Shown: positions 7,689 through 17,195, numbered from the stretch's first letter. The stretch: DNA of 30,671 nt from Aphodosoma sp045600865 (GCA_045600865.1 JAZRYS010000122.1:1-30671), one strand, 5' to 3'. The notes: a model not told the origin generated them from the sequence alone. Made by a program: numbers and translations.

Positions 7689-9385
7689 TATGCAAATTGA
7701 ATTGAGACTTTTACAGGATAAATATTCACACTTCGCACCTCAATTGATTTTTCAATCAGGCACTCCAAACGTGGCAGACGGTCACCGACAGCCTTCCGAA
7801 CCAATAATGTATTGTTCAGCACGACTTTGACCAGTATTTCATATCCGACACTGCTGTTTTCAGAAAGTTGCTTGGTGACGGATATTTCACTAATCGCATT
7901 TATATCAAGCGAAAGGTCTGCCATTATCCGATACCGGCAAAACAGCTTGATGTCCGCTGGTGTAACAATACGGTCTGATGTTGATACATAGTACGAGGCA
8001 AGCAATTCCGAATCGGCATTCCCGAATTTATCATCACATCCATATACGGGATTGGAAATCTGGCGTACTTTCGAAACGTCCAATCCAGCAGGGGTTGAGA
8101 ACGTTGTCGTTGCACTCAGTGCTCCCTCTGGCAAGGTTCCACCGCTCGAAAGATACCTGATGTCAAAACTCGAAGTGAATTTGAATGTCTTCTCGTTATC
8201 ATCCTTGATGTAAAGATATACACCATTTAACTGATCAGCATGTACGTTGTCTGCCATCATCCGTAGTTTCTGCAACGACATATCGACATTTCGGATTATC
8301 GTGTCACCATCTTGCTGCCTTAAAAGTTGAAAGGCATAATAATCCGAATGGTATTTAGTGACAAGACAATCCAGCAGTCTTATCAGGCTTCCTATATTGA
8401 AACGGTCAGCCTCCACTCGCCTTACACACACATTCTGGTTGCTCAGTATTCTGTCGTCCAGAGGGGCAAGAAGGTTCATGAATTGCTGTTCCTTATTGTC
8501 TGAAACTTTTACGATGGGCATATCCTGCGTCAGTGTCACGGTATTCACTTTTGCATTGACCAGAATATTGACATTCAGATGTATTTTGCTCTTATCAAGA
8601 ACGAAGTCTTCGTCAATGCCAAAAAACTCCACCACGAAATCAAGACGTTTCGTCTCCTCAGGAAATGTGATTTCCGATGCTGAATCGGCAATGCAGAACA
8701 AAGCCAAATCCTGTTGTGCCAGATACTCAAGGCAAACCGACATGCCATTCCAGACTGGAGTCTTGTTATACATCCGCACATTGTACGAAAACACTTCCGT
8801 AAACGGCAAATCGTACATATTCCATGGCTTGATGAGTGGTATTTCTTTATTGTCAACAGTCAAGGCAATGTCCTTGAACATCAAATCTTTTATTGCAAAT
8901 GTCAAACCTGCCAGATTGGTAATCCCTTCAGGGAATGCCACTGACATCTTCCATCTGCGCCCGTCAAGTCTCACCGCCTTCTCCACTTTTGCGCCAACGA
9001 CCCTTGTCTTCAGCAACGGTATGAACTGTATGTTGGAAGAATGGTCTTCAAACACCGACGTATCGTTCAGGATTACATCCGTCACGTCATCGGCAGTGCT
9101 GTTCTCCACCACCACCGTCGTTGGACGCACCCTATCGGCATTATATGGGATAAACACCTTCGCAAAATCGTTCATCACCTCTTGTTTCATGAACTCTATT
9201 TCGCTGTCAACGCCTCTGAACTGATAGGCCATGGCAGTCATCAGCAATCGAAAGACCGGGTCTTCATCCAACTGTTCCAGATGTTCCGCATAGTCACTCG
9301 ACTGCCAGATGAGATATGCCTGTCTCATCAGTTCCTCTGTTCGCTGCCGTATCTCTATGTAGTTATTGTCATTCATCAATTCCAA
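7688..9385 (-). CDS. tssF: T6SS baseplate subunit TssF
   Basis: This 565-residue protein matches TssF, which with TssG and TssK forms the wedge of the T6SS baseplate around the VgrG spike. The N-terminal hallmark is present: DPVFRLLMTAMAYQFRGVDSEIE at about 42-64, with the Asp-Pro and the alternating hydrophobic/Asp pattern typical of the family. The length is close to the usual 560-620. Its start overlaps tssE by 10 bases and its stop overlaps the ubiquitin-like gene. The reverse strand has a 288-codon open frame inside this gene, which I regard as a shadow. Confidence 0.85.
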   Translation of the reverse strand: MELMNDNNYIEIRQRTEELMRQAYLIWQSSDYAEHLEQLDEDPVFRLLMTAMAYQFRGVDSEIEFMKQEVMNDFAKVFIPYNADRVRPTTVVVENSTADDVTDVILNDTSVFEDHSSNIQFIPLLKTRVVGAKVEKAVRLDGRRWKMSVAFPEGITNLAGLTFAIKDLMFKDIALTVDNKEIPLIKPWNMYDLPFTEVFSYNVRMYNKTPVWNGMSVCLEYLAQQDLALFCIADSASEITFPEETKRLDFVVEFFGIDEDFVLDKSKIHLNVNILVNAKVNTVTLTQDMPIVKVSDNKEQQFMNLLAPLDDRILSNQNVCVRRVEADRFNIGSLIRLLDCLVTKYHSDYYAFQLLRQQDGDTIIRNVDMSLQKLRMMADNVHADQLNGVYLYIKDDNEKTFKFTSSFDIRYLSSGGTLPEGALSATTTFSTPAGLDVSKVRQISNPVYGCDDKFGNADSELLASYYVSTSDRIVTPADIKLFCRYRIMADLSLDINAISEISVTKQLSENSSVGYEILVKVVLNNTLLVRKAVGDRLPRLECLIEKSIEVRSVNIYPVKVSIQFA

Positions 9386-9831
9386 GCTTTAATTGTTGTA
9401 GAAAAAGAATAATCCTCACCGGAAGACGCTATAACCCCCTTGATTGTAATATATACCATTTTCTCGTCACGTTGATATGTCATAGAGGTCTTCACATCTT
9501 TCAACCTTGTTTCATAGCGACAAATAGTCTCATTCAATTCTGCCGCAAACGTATTAATATTTTGCGACTTTCCAGAGAGTTTGCGATTGTACATTCCCGT
9601 TTCATAATCGAAAGTCATCTGCGGTTTGGAATCAAAGACCACTCCTTCATTCTCGTTGAATATGTTGAACCTGAAGTTGTTGAACACGAACCCATACTCA
9701 GGGTCAGCAACACACGACTGTCTGGACGCAGATATCAACAGTTTCAGACTTGAATCAATGGAACGTCTGACATCACTCTCGCGATTCAGCCTGCCTTTTT
9801 CGACACTTAATGGTAGAGCAAGAAAATCCAT
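9376..9831 (-). CDS. tssE: T6SS baseplate subunit TssE (gp25-like)
   Basis: This 151-residue protein is a gp25-type baseplate protein that starts sheath polymerisation. It has N-terminal LPLSVEKGRLNR, followed by a helical arm (SIDSSLKLLI), and the core DPEYGFVFNNFRF (43-55), where the acidic-Tyr-Gly pattern resembles the gp25 family's conserved D/E-x-G-x-D region. The C-terminal half holds amphipathic strands (MTYQRDEKMVYITIKGVI). Length is normal. It lies 7 bases after tssK and overlaps tssF. Confidence 0.75.
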   Translation of the reverse strand: MDFLALPLSVEKGRLNRESDVRRSIDSSLKLLISASRQSCVADPEYGFVFNNFRFNIFNENEGVVFDSKPQMTFDYETGMYNRKLSGKSQNINTFAAELNETICRYETRLKDVKTSMTYQRDEKMVYITIKGVIASSGEDYSFSTTIKAWN

Positions 9832-9838
9832 GGCACAA

Positions 9839-10975
9839 TCACATTAAGGGAACAAACGTATCGTCCTCTTCTTCTTTAGGGACGAACAGCACTGCATAAA
9901 GAGCCTGATACAAATCAGAATAAAGTGTCGCACGCAAATCTGCATCAAGTTCCAGTTTCAGGGCATCATGCAGTTCTCCACGTATCTTACCGCTGACATA
10001 ATCCTTGAGGACATCCTCGATTCTTGTCTGCAGAGCCTCGGAAAGGTTGTCAACACGCTCATTTACCATCTTCTCCAAATCCGGCTGGATATGTTCATAT
10101 ATTTCAGCACGCAATTCCTGCTTGATTGACTCAAGGTCTATTTTCTCTTCCTCTATCACAACCCCATCAAGCACTTTGGCAGCCCTGTCGATATAACCCA
10201 GAAGCCAAGAGAGCCATTTCTCTGGGTCGTATGGCGAAAACTCCATCACCTCCTCTGGATTCTCCACATTCGGCTTCACTATGAGGAAATCAATGGCAGC
10301 TGCCATTTCCAAAGCCAATGAATAGAAAAACTGTGTCATCTTGTTGAGGGATGTGGTGTTCAATCTGAAGATATAGCTGAGCATCAGCTGTTGTGCAGTC
10401 CCCTTTGCAATATTTGGATGTTTCGCAATAATTGTCAACGTCTCTGCAAGTCTGTTCCGGAAATCATTCAGTCTCGGTTCGGCATCCATTACGAGACTTG
10501 GCATCATGAAAGCATCATCGACAGAGAATGTACCGTCTTTCACCACAAACCTCATCAGCGGGAAACTGGCATTCTGCACCATCTCTTCGAAAGTAGAGAT
10601 GGAATAGCCGTATGCGTTGCGCACAAACGGTATTCCCTCCGACTCGAACGCCACAGTCTCGTCAGCCATCCCGACAGTAAGGTAATATATATCCCCATAC
10701 AGCAAAGGCACCTTGATTACCGCAGACTCGTCAACGTTCAGAATCTTACCAGAAGGCAACAAGGCCATGAGGTCCTTGACCGTCACTTCAAACGTATCTC
10801 TCACAAATGCGCCTCTGACTTTATTCTCATGTCCCGGAAGCAGGCCCAATCGTCCTCCGGCCACAGTGCCAACGGCAGACTGCTGAAAGCCACCAAGCAC
10901 TTCGGCCAGTTTGTTGACAGACTCTGCCGTCAACTGAAAGCCAGGTTTCAACTGCAATTTTGAATTTACATCCAT
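9839..10975 (-). CDS. tssK: T6SS baseplate subunit TssK-like
   Basis: This 378-residue protein corresponds by position and pattern to TssK, which connects the baseplate to the membrane complex. The first 30 residues (LQLKPGFQLTAESVNKL) look like the family's shell domain entry. LGLLPGHENK (44-53) and VKDLMALLPSGKIL (67-80) fit conserved TssK motifs. Around residues 180-230 there is a helical domain, and residues 265-350 are highly charged and helical, probably a coiled coil. The final EEEDDTFVPLM is acidic. Spacing is 1 base from the tssG-like gene and 7 from tssE. Divergence from proteobacterial TssK is large, so the call depends partly on synteny. Confidence 0.65.
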   Translation of the reverse strand: MDVNSKLQLKPGFQLTAESVNKLAEVLGGFQQSAVGTVAGGRLGLLPGHENKVRGAFVRDTFEVTVKDLMALLPSGKILNVDESAVIKVPLLYGDIYYLTVGMADETVAFESEGIPFVRNAYGYSISTFEEMVQNASFPLMRFVVKDGTFSVDDAFMMPSLVMDAEPRLNDFRNRLAETLTIIAKHPNIAKGTAQQLMLSYIFRLNTTSLNKMTQFFYSLALEMAAAIDFLIVKPNVENPEEVMEFSPYDPEKWLSWLLGYIDRAAKVLDGVVIEEEKIDLESIKQELRAEIYEHIQPDLEKMVNERVDNLSEALQTRIEDVLKDYVSGKIRGELHDALKLELDADLRATLYSDLYQALYAVLFVPKEEEDDTFVPLM

Positions 10976-10976
10976 A

Positions 10977-11720
10977 TTATTTCAATTCTGCGGAATAGTT
11001 CAGCATCATACCGTTGCTGTCCACATTATGTGTTATCAAATCTATCTTCATCACGGCCTCGGCAGTCATCCAGTGTTCCATCACAAAAGCCTCCAATTCT
11101 TTCAGGTTGTCTTTCTCACGAAGGTAATCCCTCTGGGTCAGACCATCGCAGACAACGGAATAATGCACGTATGGCAACCATGCCTTGGTGTTGTCATTTT
11201 CAGACCACCGTCCCAGTTTCATCTCGACAGGACACCGTGTTATCGCCTCCAACATCTTTTTCGTCCATTTGACATCTCCACGACTCTCGCGCACGTATGG
11301 CAAGAGCAAAGCGGCATCCTTTACCAACGGATTTACTATTGAGTCGTAATCTATTGCAAAGATTTTAGACAAGACTATTGACAGTTTCTTCTCCAGCAGG
11401 CCGGCAACGGTTTTCTCAATTTTCAACGAGTTGCGGAACATTATGCTGTCGAAAGGCAAGAAAGCATCAGTAAGCATGGCAATCCTACGTCTCAGAGCCT
11501 CGTCTTTCTCCGTCTCGTTTTCAGGAGATATATACTCAGGAGGCAACAGTTTGAGGAAACCGTCACGAGCCACTCTCACTTTCTTCTCTTTGGCATCCAC
11601 CTCCAATGCGTCATTGTTGTAGTTGCGGTAAAAAGTACCACAATATCGAGCCACCCACTCATCCTGCAAGTCAGGGTAAAGGTAGTTCAGCAACGTCTCG
11701 GCATTAATCTCGTTTATCAT
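10977..11720 (-). CDS. tssG: T6SS baseplate subunit TssG-like
   Basis: This 247-residue protein sits where TssG is expected, next to tssK, tssE and tssF. DGFLKLLPPEYISPE (53-67) and the following LTDAFLPFDSIMFRN (83-97) resemble TssG and related phage tail baseplate proteins. The body is mixed helix and strand with no membrane segment or signal. It is shorter than proteobacterial TssG (about 300-350), as often in Bacteroidota. The start overlaps the E1-like gene by 4 bases (ATGA), indicating translational coupling. Confidence 0.6.
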   Translation of the reverse strand: MINEINAETLLNYLYPDLQDEWVARYCGTFYRNYNNDALEVDAKEKKVRVARDGFLKLLPPEYISPENETEKDEALRRRIAMLTDAFLPFDSIMFRNSLKIEKTVAGLLEKKLSIVLSKIFAIDYDSIVNPLVKDAALLLPYVRESRGDVKWTKKMLEAITRCPVEMKLGRWSENDNTKAWLPYVHYSVVCDGLTQRDYLREKDNLKELEAFVMEHWMTAEAVMKIDLITHNVDSNGMMLNYSAELK

Positions 11721-12784
11721 TTCAGTCCAATATACGTTTCTTTATCACCTATGCGTGCACGGAGCACGTCACGGGATGTGACGCCCAATTCTGCAAGCGT
11801 GAGTTCGGTATAAGGGAATGCCCTATCCACCGTCTTGAACTCATGCTGATAATAGTCACTCAGAGGCAATCCACCCAACTCTTTGTCACGACTTACAAAG
11901 TCAGCCACTTTCCTGCCTGCCATCATCACCTCATGTCTTGAGTCATTCCTGCGAGAGACTATGTAATCGACAAAGCAGTCGTCTCTCAGTTCAAAAGAAT
12001 CTACTCTTTCAAGCATCTGACGAACGGTCATATCTGTTGTAATGTCTGTTTCTGTCACAGGGCTCCACTCTTCGTGACATGGGCAATCATCATCGTATGC
12101 CTCAAAACGCACAACCCTCATGTTCATCCCCTCACCTTCATAAACCGCCATGCGTCCTTCGAGTGATGATTCCTTGCCAGAGGCAATCTTGAGAGCCTCC
12201 TGAGCCTCGATTGCCCCAATCACGGAAGCCACTATTGCAGTGGTAGGGGCATGGCCAGACTCGATAGCCCGCCTTATCATTCCAGAGCAAGGCATCCTGC
12301 GTCTCAACTCGTTCAGCTCGTCTGTAGTCAGAGAACAGGCATAGCAGTTTTTCCCTGGCGCAAACACCCTTGCAGTGCCTGTGAGCCCGAATATTCCACC
12401 GTCAATCCACTGTCGCCCGGCCCTGAAGGCAAGGCGGTTTATGCAATATCTCGCCCAACGGCTATCTACACAGCCTATTATGGCATCTGCCTCTCTCAGC
12501 AACCCGATGCCCACATCGTATGCAATGTCGCCATTTATTGCAATGACCTCCACATCAGGGTTCAGCCTTCTTATCCCGTCACGTGCTGCTTCCACCTTTG
12601 GTCTTCCCACATCTTCACGTCTGAACAACACTGAACGGTCAAGGTTCACTTCCTCCACATAGTCAAAATCAACAATTATCAGTCTTCCAACACCTGTAAG
12701 TGCCAAATTCTTCAGCACCTCGTTTCCCAAGGCACCACAACCGACAACTACAAGACACAAGCTTTGTGTATCATAATGTTGCAT
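11717..12784 (-). CDS. E1-like ubiquitin-activating (ThiF/MoeB-fold) enzyme
   Basis: This 355-residue protein would adenylate the C-terminal glycine of a ubiquitin-like protein with ATP and take it up as a thioester. Seen: nucleotide loop VGCGALGNE (14-22), ribose-binding D39, the NLDR motif (N47, R50), ATP-contacting K63, D107 in GCVDSR, zinc-type cysteines C147/C150 and C234/C236, and a candidate catalytic cysteine C166 in MPCSGMI. Residues 250-355 form an extra domain; its end (TLAELGVTSRDVLRARIGDKETYIGL) looks beta-grasp-like and may be an E2-docking UFD equivalent. It overlaps vgrG by 14 bases and tssG by 4. MoeB, ThiF or HesA roles in cofactor synthesis are less likely: no MoaD or ThiS gene is near, while an E2 is. 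Confidence 0.85.
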   Translation of the reverse strand: MQHYDTQSLCLVVVGCGALGNEVLKNLALTGVGRLIIVDFDYVEEVNLDRSVLFRREDVGRPKVEAARDGIRRLNPDVEVIAINGDIAYDVGIGLLREADAIIGCVDSRWARYCINRLAFRAGRQWIDGGIFGLTGTARVFAPGKNCYACSLTTDELNELRRRMPCSGMIRRAIESGHAPTTAIVASVIGAIEAQEALKIASGKESSLEGRMAVYEGEGMNMRVVRFEAYDDDCPCHEEWSPVTETDITTDMTVRQMLERVDSFELRDDCFVDYIVSRRNDSRHEVMMAGRKVADFVSRDKELGGLPLSDYYQHEFKTVDRAFPYTELTLAELGVTSRDVLRARIGDKETYIGLK

Positions 12785-15700
12785 TTCTCATCGCTTCTTT
12801 GACTATCGTATAACCAGTAATGTCTTCTTGGATAGCCTGGCCTTTGATGGACAATGTCGAACCTTTATCCTGAGACATCAGAATCTTTCCTTTTGCTTCG
12901 TTACTCCAACAAAAAGTATTAAGCGACTCAATTGGAATTAGGTTTTCTAATATATCAATGCCAAAGTTAGCTAACCCTGTCTTTATGTAGTCTTCATTTT
13001 TGGGTTTTATACCATCAATCAAATTATTCCATACTTGATCGTCTTGATTAACAGTCCCAGTATAACTAAACCAAGTCCCAATTATTTCCACAACACCAAA
13101 ACGTAACTGTGTCTTTATTTCGTCACCTGAGTTAAACATGTCTCTTTTTATAGCCTCTGCAGTTGTATTTTTAAAAAGCTTAGCATCATTTGTCGGGCCT
13201 CCAATTCTTATATTCTTAGCTTTACCGAATAAGCTATCTTTATTTATCGCCAAATCATTAAAACAATCTTTTTTAAAATCATTATTTTCCCACATATCTT
13301 TATATGACGTCCTAAGCGAATTAACAGCAGTTATAATTTTAGCATGATCTGGATCGACGTTGTTATTACCCCCTGGTTTGGCCTGAAGTTTAGCCTCAAC
13401 ACCGTCTTTGTTCAAATCTGCAGCACCCGTAATCCAATCATCTATTATACTGTTAGCATCAGCAGCTTTAATATTCACGTCTTTATCCTTTTCATAATAT
13501 CCCTTTAAAATATCGGACAATAAACTTGCTCGCATTTCTGAAGCACTCTTATACGCATCGAAACAAGTATTTACGTACTTTTTGAAACAGGCAATCCATT
13601 TATTAATGTTATCAGCTATAGTCATGACAGCTCCAAGATTACCATTTCCATCAAAAAAATCCCTTTGGCGTTTATCAATAATTTTATTAAACATTCCTTT
13701 CGGCAGAGATGCCTCATTATTACCTGCTTCAACCATGAGATATCTGCCTGAATGAACTTTCAAAGTACCTGCCACTGGTTTGAACAACAATTCAACAACA
13801 AATCTCAAAGCAGGAACATCAAACAATCCTTTAACGGTATCTACCAGTGTATTTAGTTCAGACAGTAATCCATCAGCAGTTAGACTTCTCGTGGTCAGCA
13901 AGCCAGAATCAATATTGGCACCTGATTTCAAAGTCAAGTTGTTTCCTGCCACAATATCAACATTCTTACCTACAATCTTGACATTACCGTTCGGAGCAGA
14001 GATTGTAATACCCATTGCTGCGTCAATACCGACAGTTCCGAAAGGTGACGATATTGTAACTTTCCTGCTGGTTGACGATGCACCGATGGTGAATAGTCCG
14101 TAATTATCAGAAATCTCGATTCCACCTAATGCCAATAGTTCATCTTCATCCTCGGTCTTCCTTGTCAGTTTTGCAGACAAAGGAGGAAAAATGCTTTTCA
14201 AAAGTCCCACTCCAGGGAAAAAACTTGTTATTACGCCACCTATGTTACTGCTTTCCTCAAACCCAATGTACTGCCCGTTTTTCGAACGGATTATTGTCGT
14301 GAATTTTCGCTGCCCGTATGGTGGTGTGTGTCCTTCATCGAAATATGAGCCTATCACAAAAGATTTAACCTTCCCTTCACATTCAATATTTTGCAATACC
14401 AACACTTTGTCACCATTTAGCAGTTTGCACGAGATTCCTTTTTCACCAGATGCAAAAGGAGTCAATACAGTTATCCATTCATCTGAGGAACTATTATTAC
14501 CATCATCATATTTCACTCTCACACGGTTCAGTCTGAATGGATCTTCCCTATTTATAACTGTCGCTGTTCTCAATCGAAGAGGTGAATCACAACGTGTATC
14601 TGATTTTGGTACGACACGGGCTTCTGGACGCACTGCATAATCCTGACTTGCATCCATTGGCAATGGATAACAATACTCGATATTCTTTTCATCCTTAAAT
14701 ACAGGAACGACAGTCACCTCCATCTTTTGCACAGTATCCGTAGTAATCTTACCCTTTCCGTCGTCTTTAGAAATAAATTCACATATCGAATGGACATCCA
14801 CCACCACAAATTTCCCACTTTCATCTATACTTTTACACTCTACCAGATCTCCGAGTTTAATACTCTTCTGCATGCCATCGAAAGTTATGCGGTACTGGTT
14901 GTTGGCTACTATACATTCTGCTTTTCTGACATTACTGAAGAATGATTCATCTGGCGTATAAGCGACATTAAAACTTGACACTGCTGTATTGAAACTTTTG
15001 CTCATAGCTTCAGCAGTGCTCTTAGCAGAAATCTCAGATGCGGCAGTATCTATACTCCAAGACATTATGTTATCGTATTGAAAAGTCCTGGACAAATATC
15101 TTGACCACGCAGGTGGATTCAATCCCATCCAACCGTCAGCAGAATCACTTGATGCAGTTTTAGGAGTACCAAAGATAAATTTATCATCACAAGCAGGTTT
15201 ACATAACGAAGGTTTTTCATCGACAAATTCGTCAGCGAAAGTTTTCAACTCATCTTCTCCATAATTTTCACAGGAGAGTGGCTCTATCGATGAATGATCA
15301 GTTATTGAGGTTACGACTTCTTCCGTTTTATCTTTAACTTGTTGAGTAATTCGCGTCAGTCCAAGGTTCAATGTGTCGTTCTCAAAATAGAAAAACTCTC
15401 CGCATCTGTTTGCAGTTCTCAAAATGAAATCATACTCTGTCTCGTCACATTGCTCCAAAAACGAGAATGTAAGTTCTTCCGGTTCATATGTAAGCGGATT
15501 GTCTTTTATCTTCTTGTTACCCACCAGCGTTCTCATGTCAGAGGTTTTGAATCCGTCAGTAGGAGCATTCGCATATCCAGCCTTAAAATCATCCAGAATT
15601 CCAGACAATTTCTTTGCAATGTACGACTTGCTGTATTTCTTAATGTCCATCAACCTGTCCCAACTGTAAATGTCAAGATCTACATAATAAACAATACTGT

Positions 15701-16082
15701 TATTTTCATTCTGATACAATGGACTGACACCAAAGACATAGTACTTCTGCATATTCAAACTTTCATTCACCGTCAGTTTCACCTCACGTTTGAGAAATAC
15801 TTTCTTCAGCAAAGTCACATTTAACGTACCAGTACCCTTAGCATCTTTTATTAGTTTAAGACGGACTTTTATATTGTTATGCCTGCCAATCCTCTTATGG
15901 ACATCCAAACTGACCAGAGTTCCATCAACTGCAACTGAGGAATAGGCAATAGTATTATCGGTTTTCTTTTCTTTCCCAGTTATCAGATTAAATGAAGATT
16001 TGGTATAATCGGAAAATTCAGCATCAACAGCACTATTATTATAAAATTTAATTTTGCAAACAGTCAGTTTAAACGTTGCCAT
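12771..16082 (-). CDS. vgrG: VgrG spike protein with large C-terminal extension
   Basis: This 1,103-residue protein is the T6SS spike (TssI). Residues 1-480 form the gp27-like base. Residues about 500-590 are the gp5-like OB fold (VRVKYDD...WITVLTPFASGEKG). The needle is at about 650-730, with repeats such as ISAPNGNVKIVGKNVDIVAGN. VgrGs often end near 600-700 residues. Here a further region of about 370 residues follows: short strand repeats (YLMVEAG), a helical, lysine- and asparagine-rich part at about 800-1060, and a return to a needle-like strand (GKILMSQDKGSTLSIKG, 1064-1080). The extension, especially bases 12903-13685, is visibly richer in A/T than the baseplate genes, suggesting separate origin. 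It could be a cargo or effector domain, but no catalytic motif is apparent. Confidence 0.85.
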   Translation of the reverse strand: MATFKLTVCKIKFYNNSAVDAEFSDYTKSSFNLITGKEKKTDNTIAYSSVAVDGTLVSLDVHKRIGRHNNIKVRLKLIKDAKGTGTLNVTLLKKVFLKREVKLTVNESLNMQKYYVFGVSPLYQNENNSIVYYVDLDIYSWDRLMDIKKYSKSYIAKKLSGILDDFKAGYANAPTDGFKTSDMRTLVGNKKIKDNPLTYEPEELTFSFLEQCDETEYDFILRTANRCGEFFYFENDTLNLGLTRITQQVKDKTEEVVTSITDHSSIEPLSCENYGEDELKTFADEFVDEKPSLCKPACDDKFIFGTPKTASSDSADGWMGLNPPAWSRYLSRTFQYDNIMSWSIDTAASEISAKSTAEAMSKSFNTAVSSFNVAYTPDESFFSNVRKAECIVANNQYRITFDGMQKSIKLGDLVECKSIDESGKFVVVDVHSICEFISKDDGKGKITTDTVQKMEVTVVPVFKDEKNIEYCYPLPMDASQDYAVRPEARVVPKSDTRCDSPLRLRTATVINREDPFRLNRVRVKYDDGNNSSSDEWITVLTPFASGEKGISCKLLNGDKVLVLQNIECEGKVKSFVIGSYFDEGHTPPYGQRKFTTIIRSKNGQYIGFEESSNIGGVITSFFPGVGLLKSIFPPLSAKLTRKTEDEDELLALGGIEISDNYGLFTIGASSTSRKVTISSPFGTVGIDAAMGITISAPNGNVKIVGKNVDIVAGNNLTLKSGANIDSGLLTTRSLTADGLLSELNTLVDTVKGLFDVPALRFVVELLFKPVAGTLKVHSGRYLMVEAGNNEASLPKGMFNKIIDKRQRDFFDGNGNLGAVMTIADNINKWIACFKKYVNTCFDAYKSASEMRASLLSDILKGYYEKDKDVNIKAADANSIIDDWITGAADLNKDGVEAKLQAKPGGNNNVDPDHAKIITAVNSLRTSYKDMWENNDFKKDCFNDLAINKDSLFGKAKNIRIGGPTNDAKLFKNTTAEAIKRDMFNSGDEIKTQLRFGVVEIIGTWFSYTGTVNQDDQVWNNLIDGIKPKNEDYIKTGLANFGIDILENLIPIESLNTFCWSNEAKGKILMSQDKGSTLSIKGQAIQEDITGYTIVKEAMRNATL

Positions 16083-16090
16083 AATCTATA

Positions 16091-16774
16091 TTACAGTTTA
16101 AGGTTATTCATTGCTTCTTTACCCACGGCAGCATCTGTCTCGGCTTTTTCCTCTTCTTTCTTCAGTTTTTTCTCCAAATAAGCCTGAAATGCATCATCTA
16201 TCTCCTTAGTCTTTTCAGCCAATATGTCCTCACAAGACTTGTTATACGTTTCTGTGGTGTCGTCAAACTGTTTCTTTGCCTCTTCGACATCCTCTTTGCT
16301 GGCACCAACCTGATCAATTGTCAGTTTTCCCATATAGAAAGCATTGCCAGCCTTGAGTTTTGCCACACAAGTATCGTGAAGCGTCTTAATTGCATCAGTC
16401 ATTGTTTTTTTACGATCCTCGTTAACCTCCGGCATGGTTAGTTTGATGTACCTTATCTCCATACCGTTTTCGAGTTTCATAGTCTCCATGTCTTGACGGA
16501 ACTCGATATGCTCCTCAGCTATACCCTTGCCAATGAGCAATATATTCTTTTCATCCTTAGGATATACATTCATAGTGAAGTCATCTTCGCCTTTACCAAC
16601 CAGAGCCACATCCTCTATGTTCCGCATCAGCCCATCATCATCCACGGTAACGCCAAGAATAGAGAGTGGAGTTGCCTTGACGCACAAGTTTGCCAATCTG
16701 TACGAAAAGAGTGCCACGTGACCACTCAGCACATTTGTATATTCTCCGAGAATTGCTGTTGTAGATCGTTTCAT
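16091..16774 (-). CDS. Unknown protein of the spike cluster, helical C-terminus
   Basis: This 227-residue protein is not recognised. Residues 1-115 look mixed alpha/beta (LGVTVDDDGLMRNIEDVALVG, ILLIGKGIAEEH). Residues 120-215 are highly charged and helical, likely coiled coil. No signal peptide or membrane segment. It lies between the PAAR-like tip gene and vgrG, 8 bases before the latter. Genes in this place commonly encode adaptors that load spikes or effectors; the absence of enzyme motifs favours an adaptor or chaperone over a toxin, but this is only positional reasoning. Confidence 0.5.
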   Translation of the reverse strand: MKRSTTAILGEYTNVLSGHVALFSYRLANLCVKATPLSILGVTVDDDGLMRNIEDVALVGKGEDDFTMNVYPKDEKNILLIGKGIAEEHIEFRQDMETMKLENGMEIRYIKLTMPEVNEDRKKTMTDAIKTLHDTCVAKLKAGNAFYMGKLTIDQVGASKEDVEEAKKQFDDTTETYNKSCEDILAEKTKEIDDAFQAYLEKKLKKEEEKAETDAAVGKEAMNNLKL

Positions 16775-16795
16775 GTCATTATTGTAATTTAGTTA

Positions 16796-17182
16796 TTATT
16801 TTCCCGTTGCCATGGCGGCATTTCCGGGAAAGTTGATAGATATGTTTCCACCGTAAGCACACATACACTTGCAATTGTCCAAAAGCGCAGGCAACATACA
16901 AACCTTGACCTGCCCTCCGGGTGACCATGGGCCTGTAATCACTGGGATACAAGGCATTGGCGTAAGTACACCCATAGCGGCAGCCGTTGCAGATGCCACC
17001 GTGGGATTTGCCATCGAACGGCAAACCCCGAAAGGCTTTATGTTGACCATTGGAGCGAAATCCATTATGTTTGCCATTGGCATATTCTGGCACATTGGCC
17101 TCATGCCAACCACAGTCAAAGGCACAGGTGCTGCGCCCATCGAGCATTGGAGCAATGCTCCGTTTGTCACGAACTTTCCCAT
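16796..17182 (-). CDS. PAAR-like (DUF4280) spike tip protein
   Basis: This 128-residue protein matches the DUF4280 PAAR-like type that caps the VgrG needle. The start MGKFVTNGALLQCSMG is typical, followed by CQNMPMANIMDF and a MPCIP motif (76-80). Eight cysteines (C13, C31, C54, C78, C95, C104, C106, C108) can hold metal and tie the cone. Glycine, proline and methionine are rich, as in a short beta cone. There is no extra effector domain. A different open frame (16779-17147) overlaps it but has no such motif. Confidence 0.8.
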   Translation of the reverse strand: MGKFVTNGALLQCSMGAAPVPLTVVGMRPMCQNMPMANIMDFAPMVNIKPFGVCRSMANPTVASATAAAMGVLTPMPCIPVITGPWSPGGQVKVCMLPALLDNCKCMCAYGGNISINFPGNAAMATGK

Positions 17183-17195
17183 GGTTTAACTCTGT

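Noticed and set aside
8358..9224. 288-codon plus-strand open frame
   Set aside because: It lies wholly inside tssF on the other strand, and its translation has no domain pattern.
11717..12784. E1-like gene as MoeB/ThiF for molybdopterin or thiamine
   Set aside because: No cofactor genes are nearby, while E2, a Ub-like protein and a RING protein are in the same operon.
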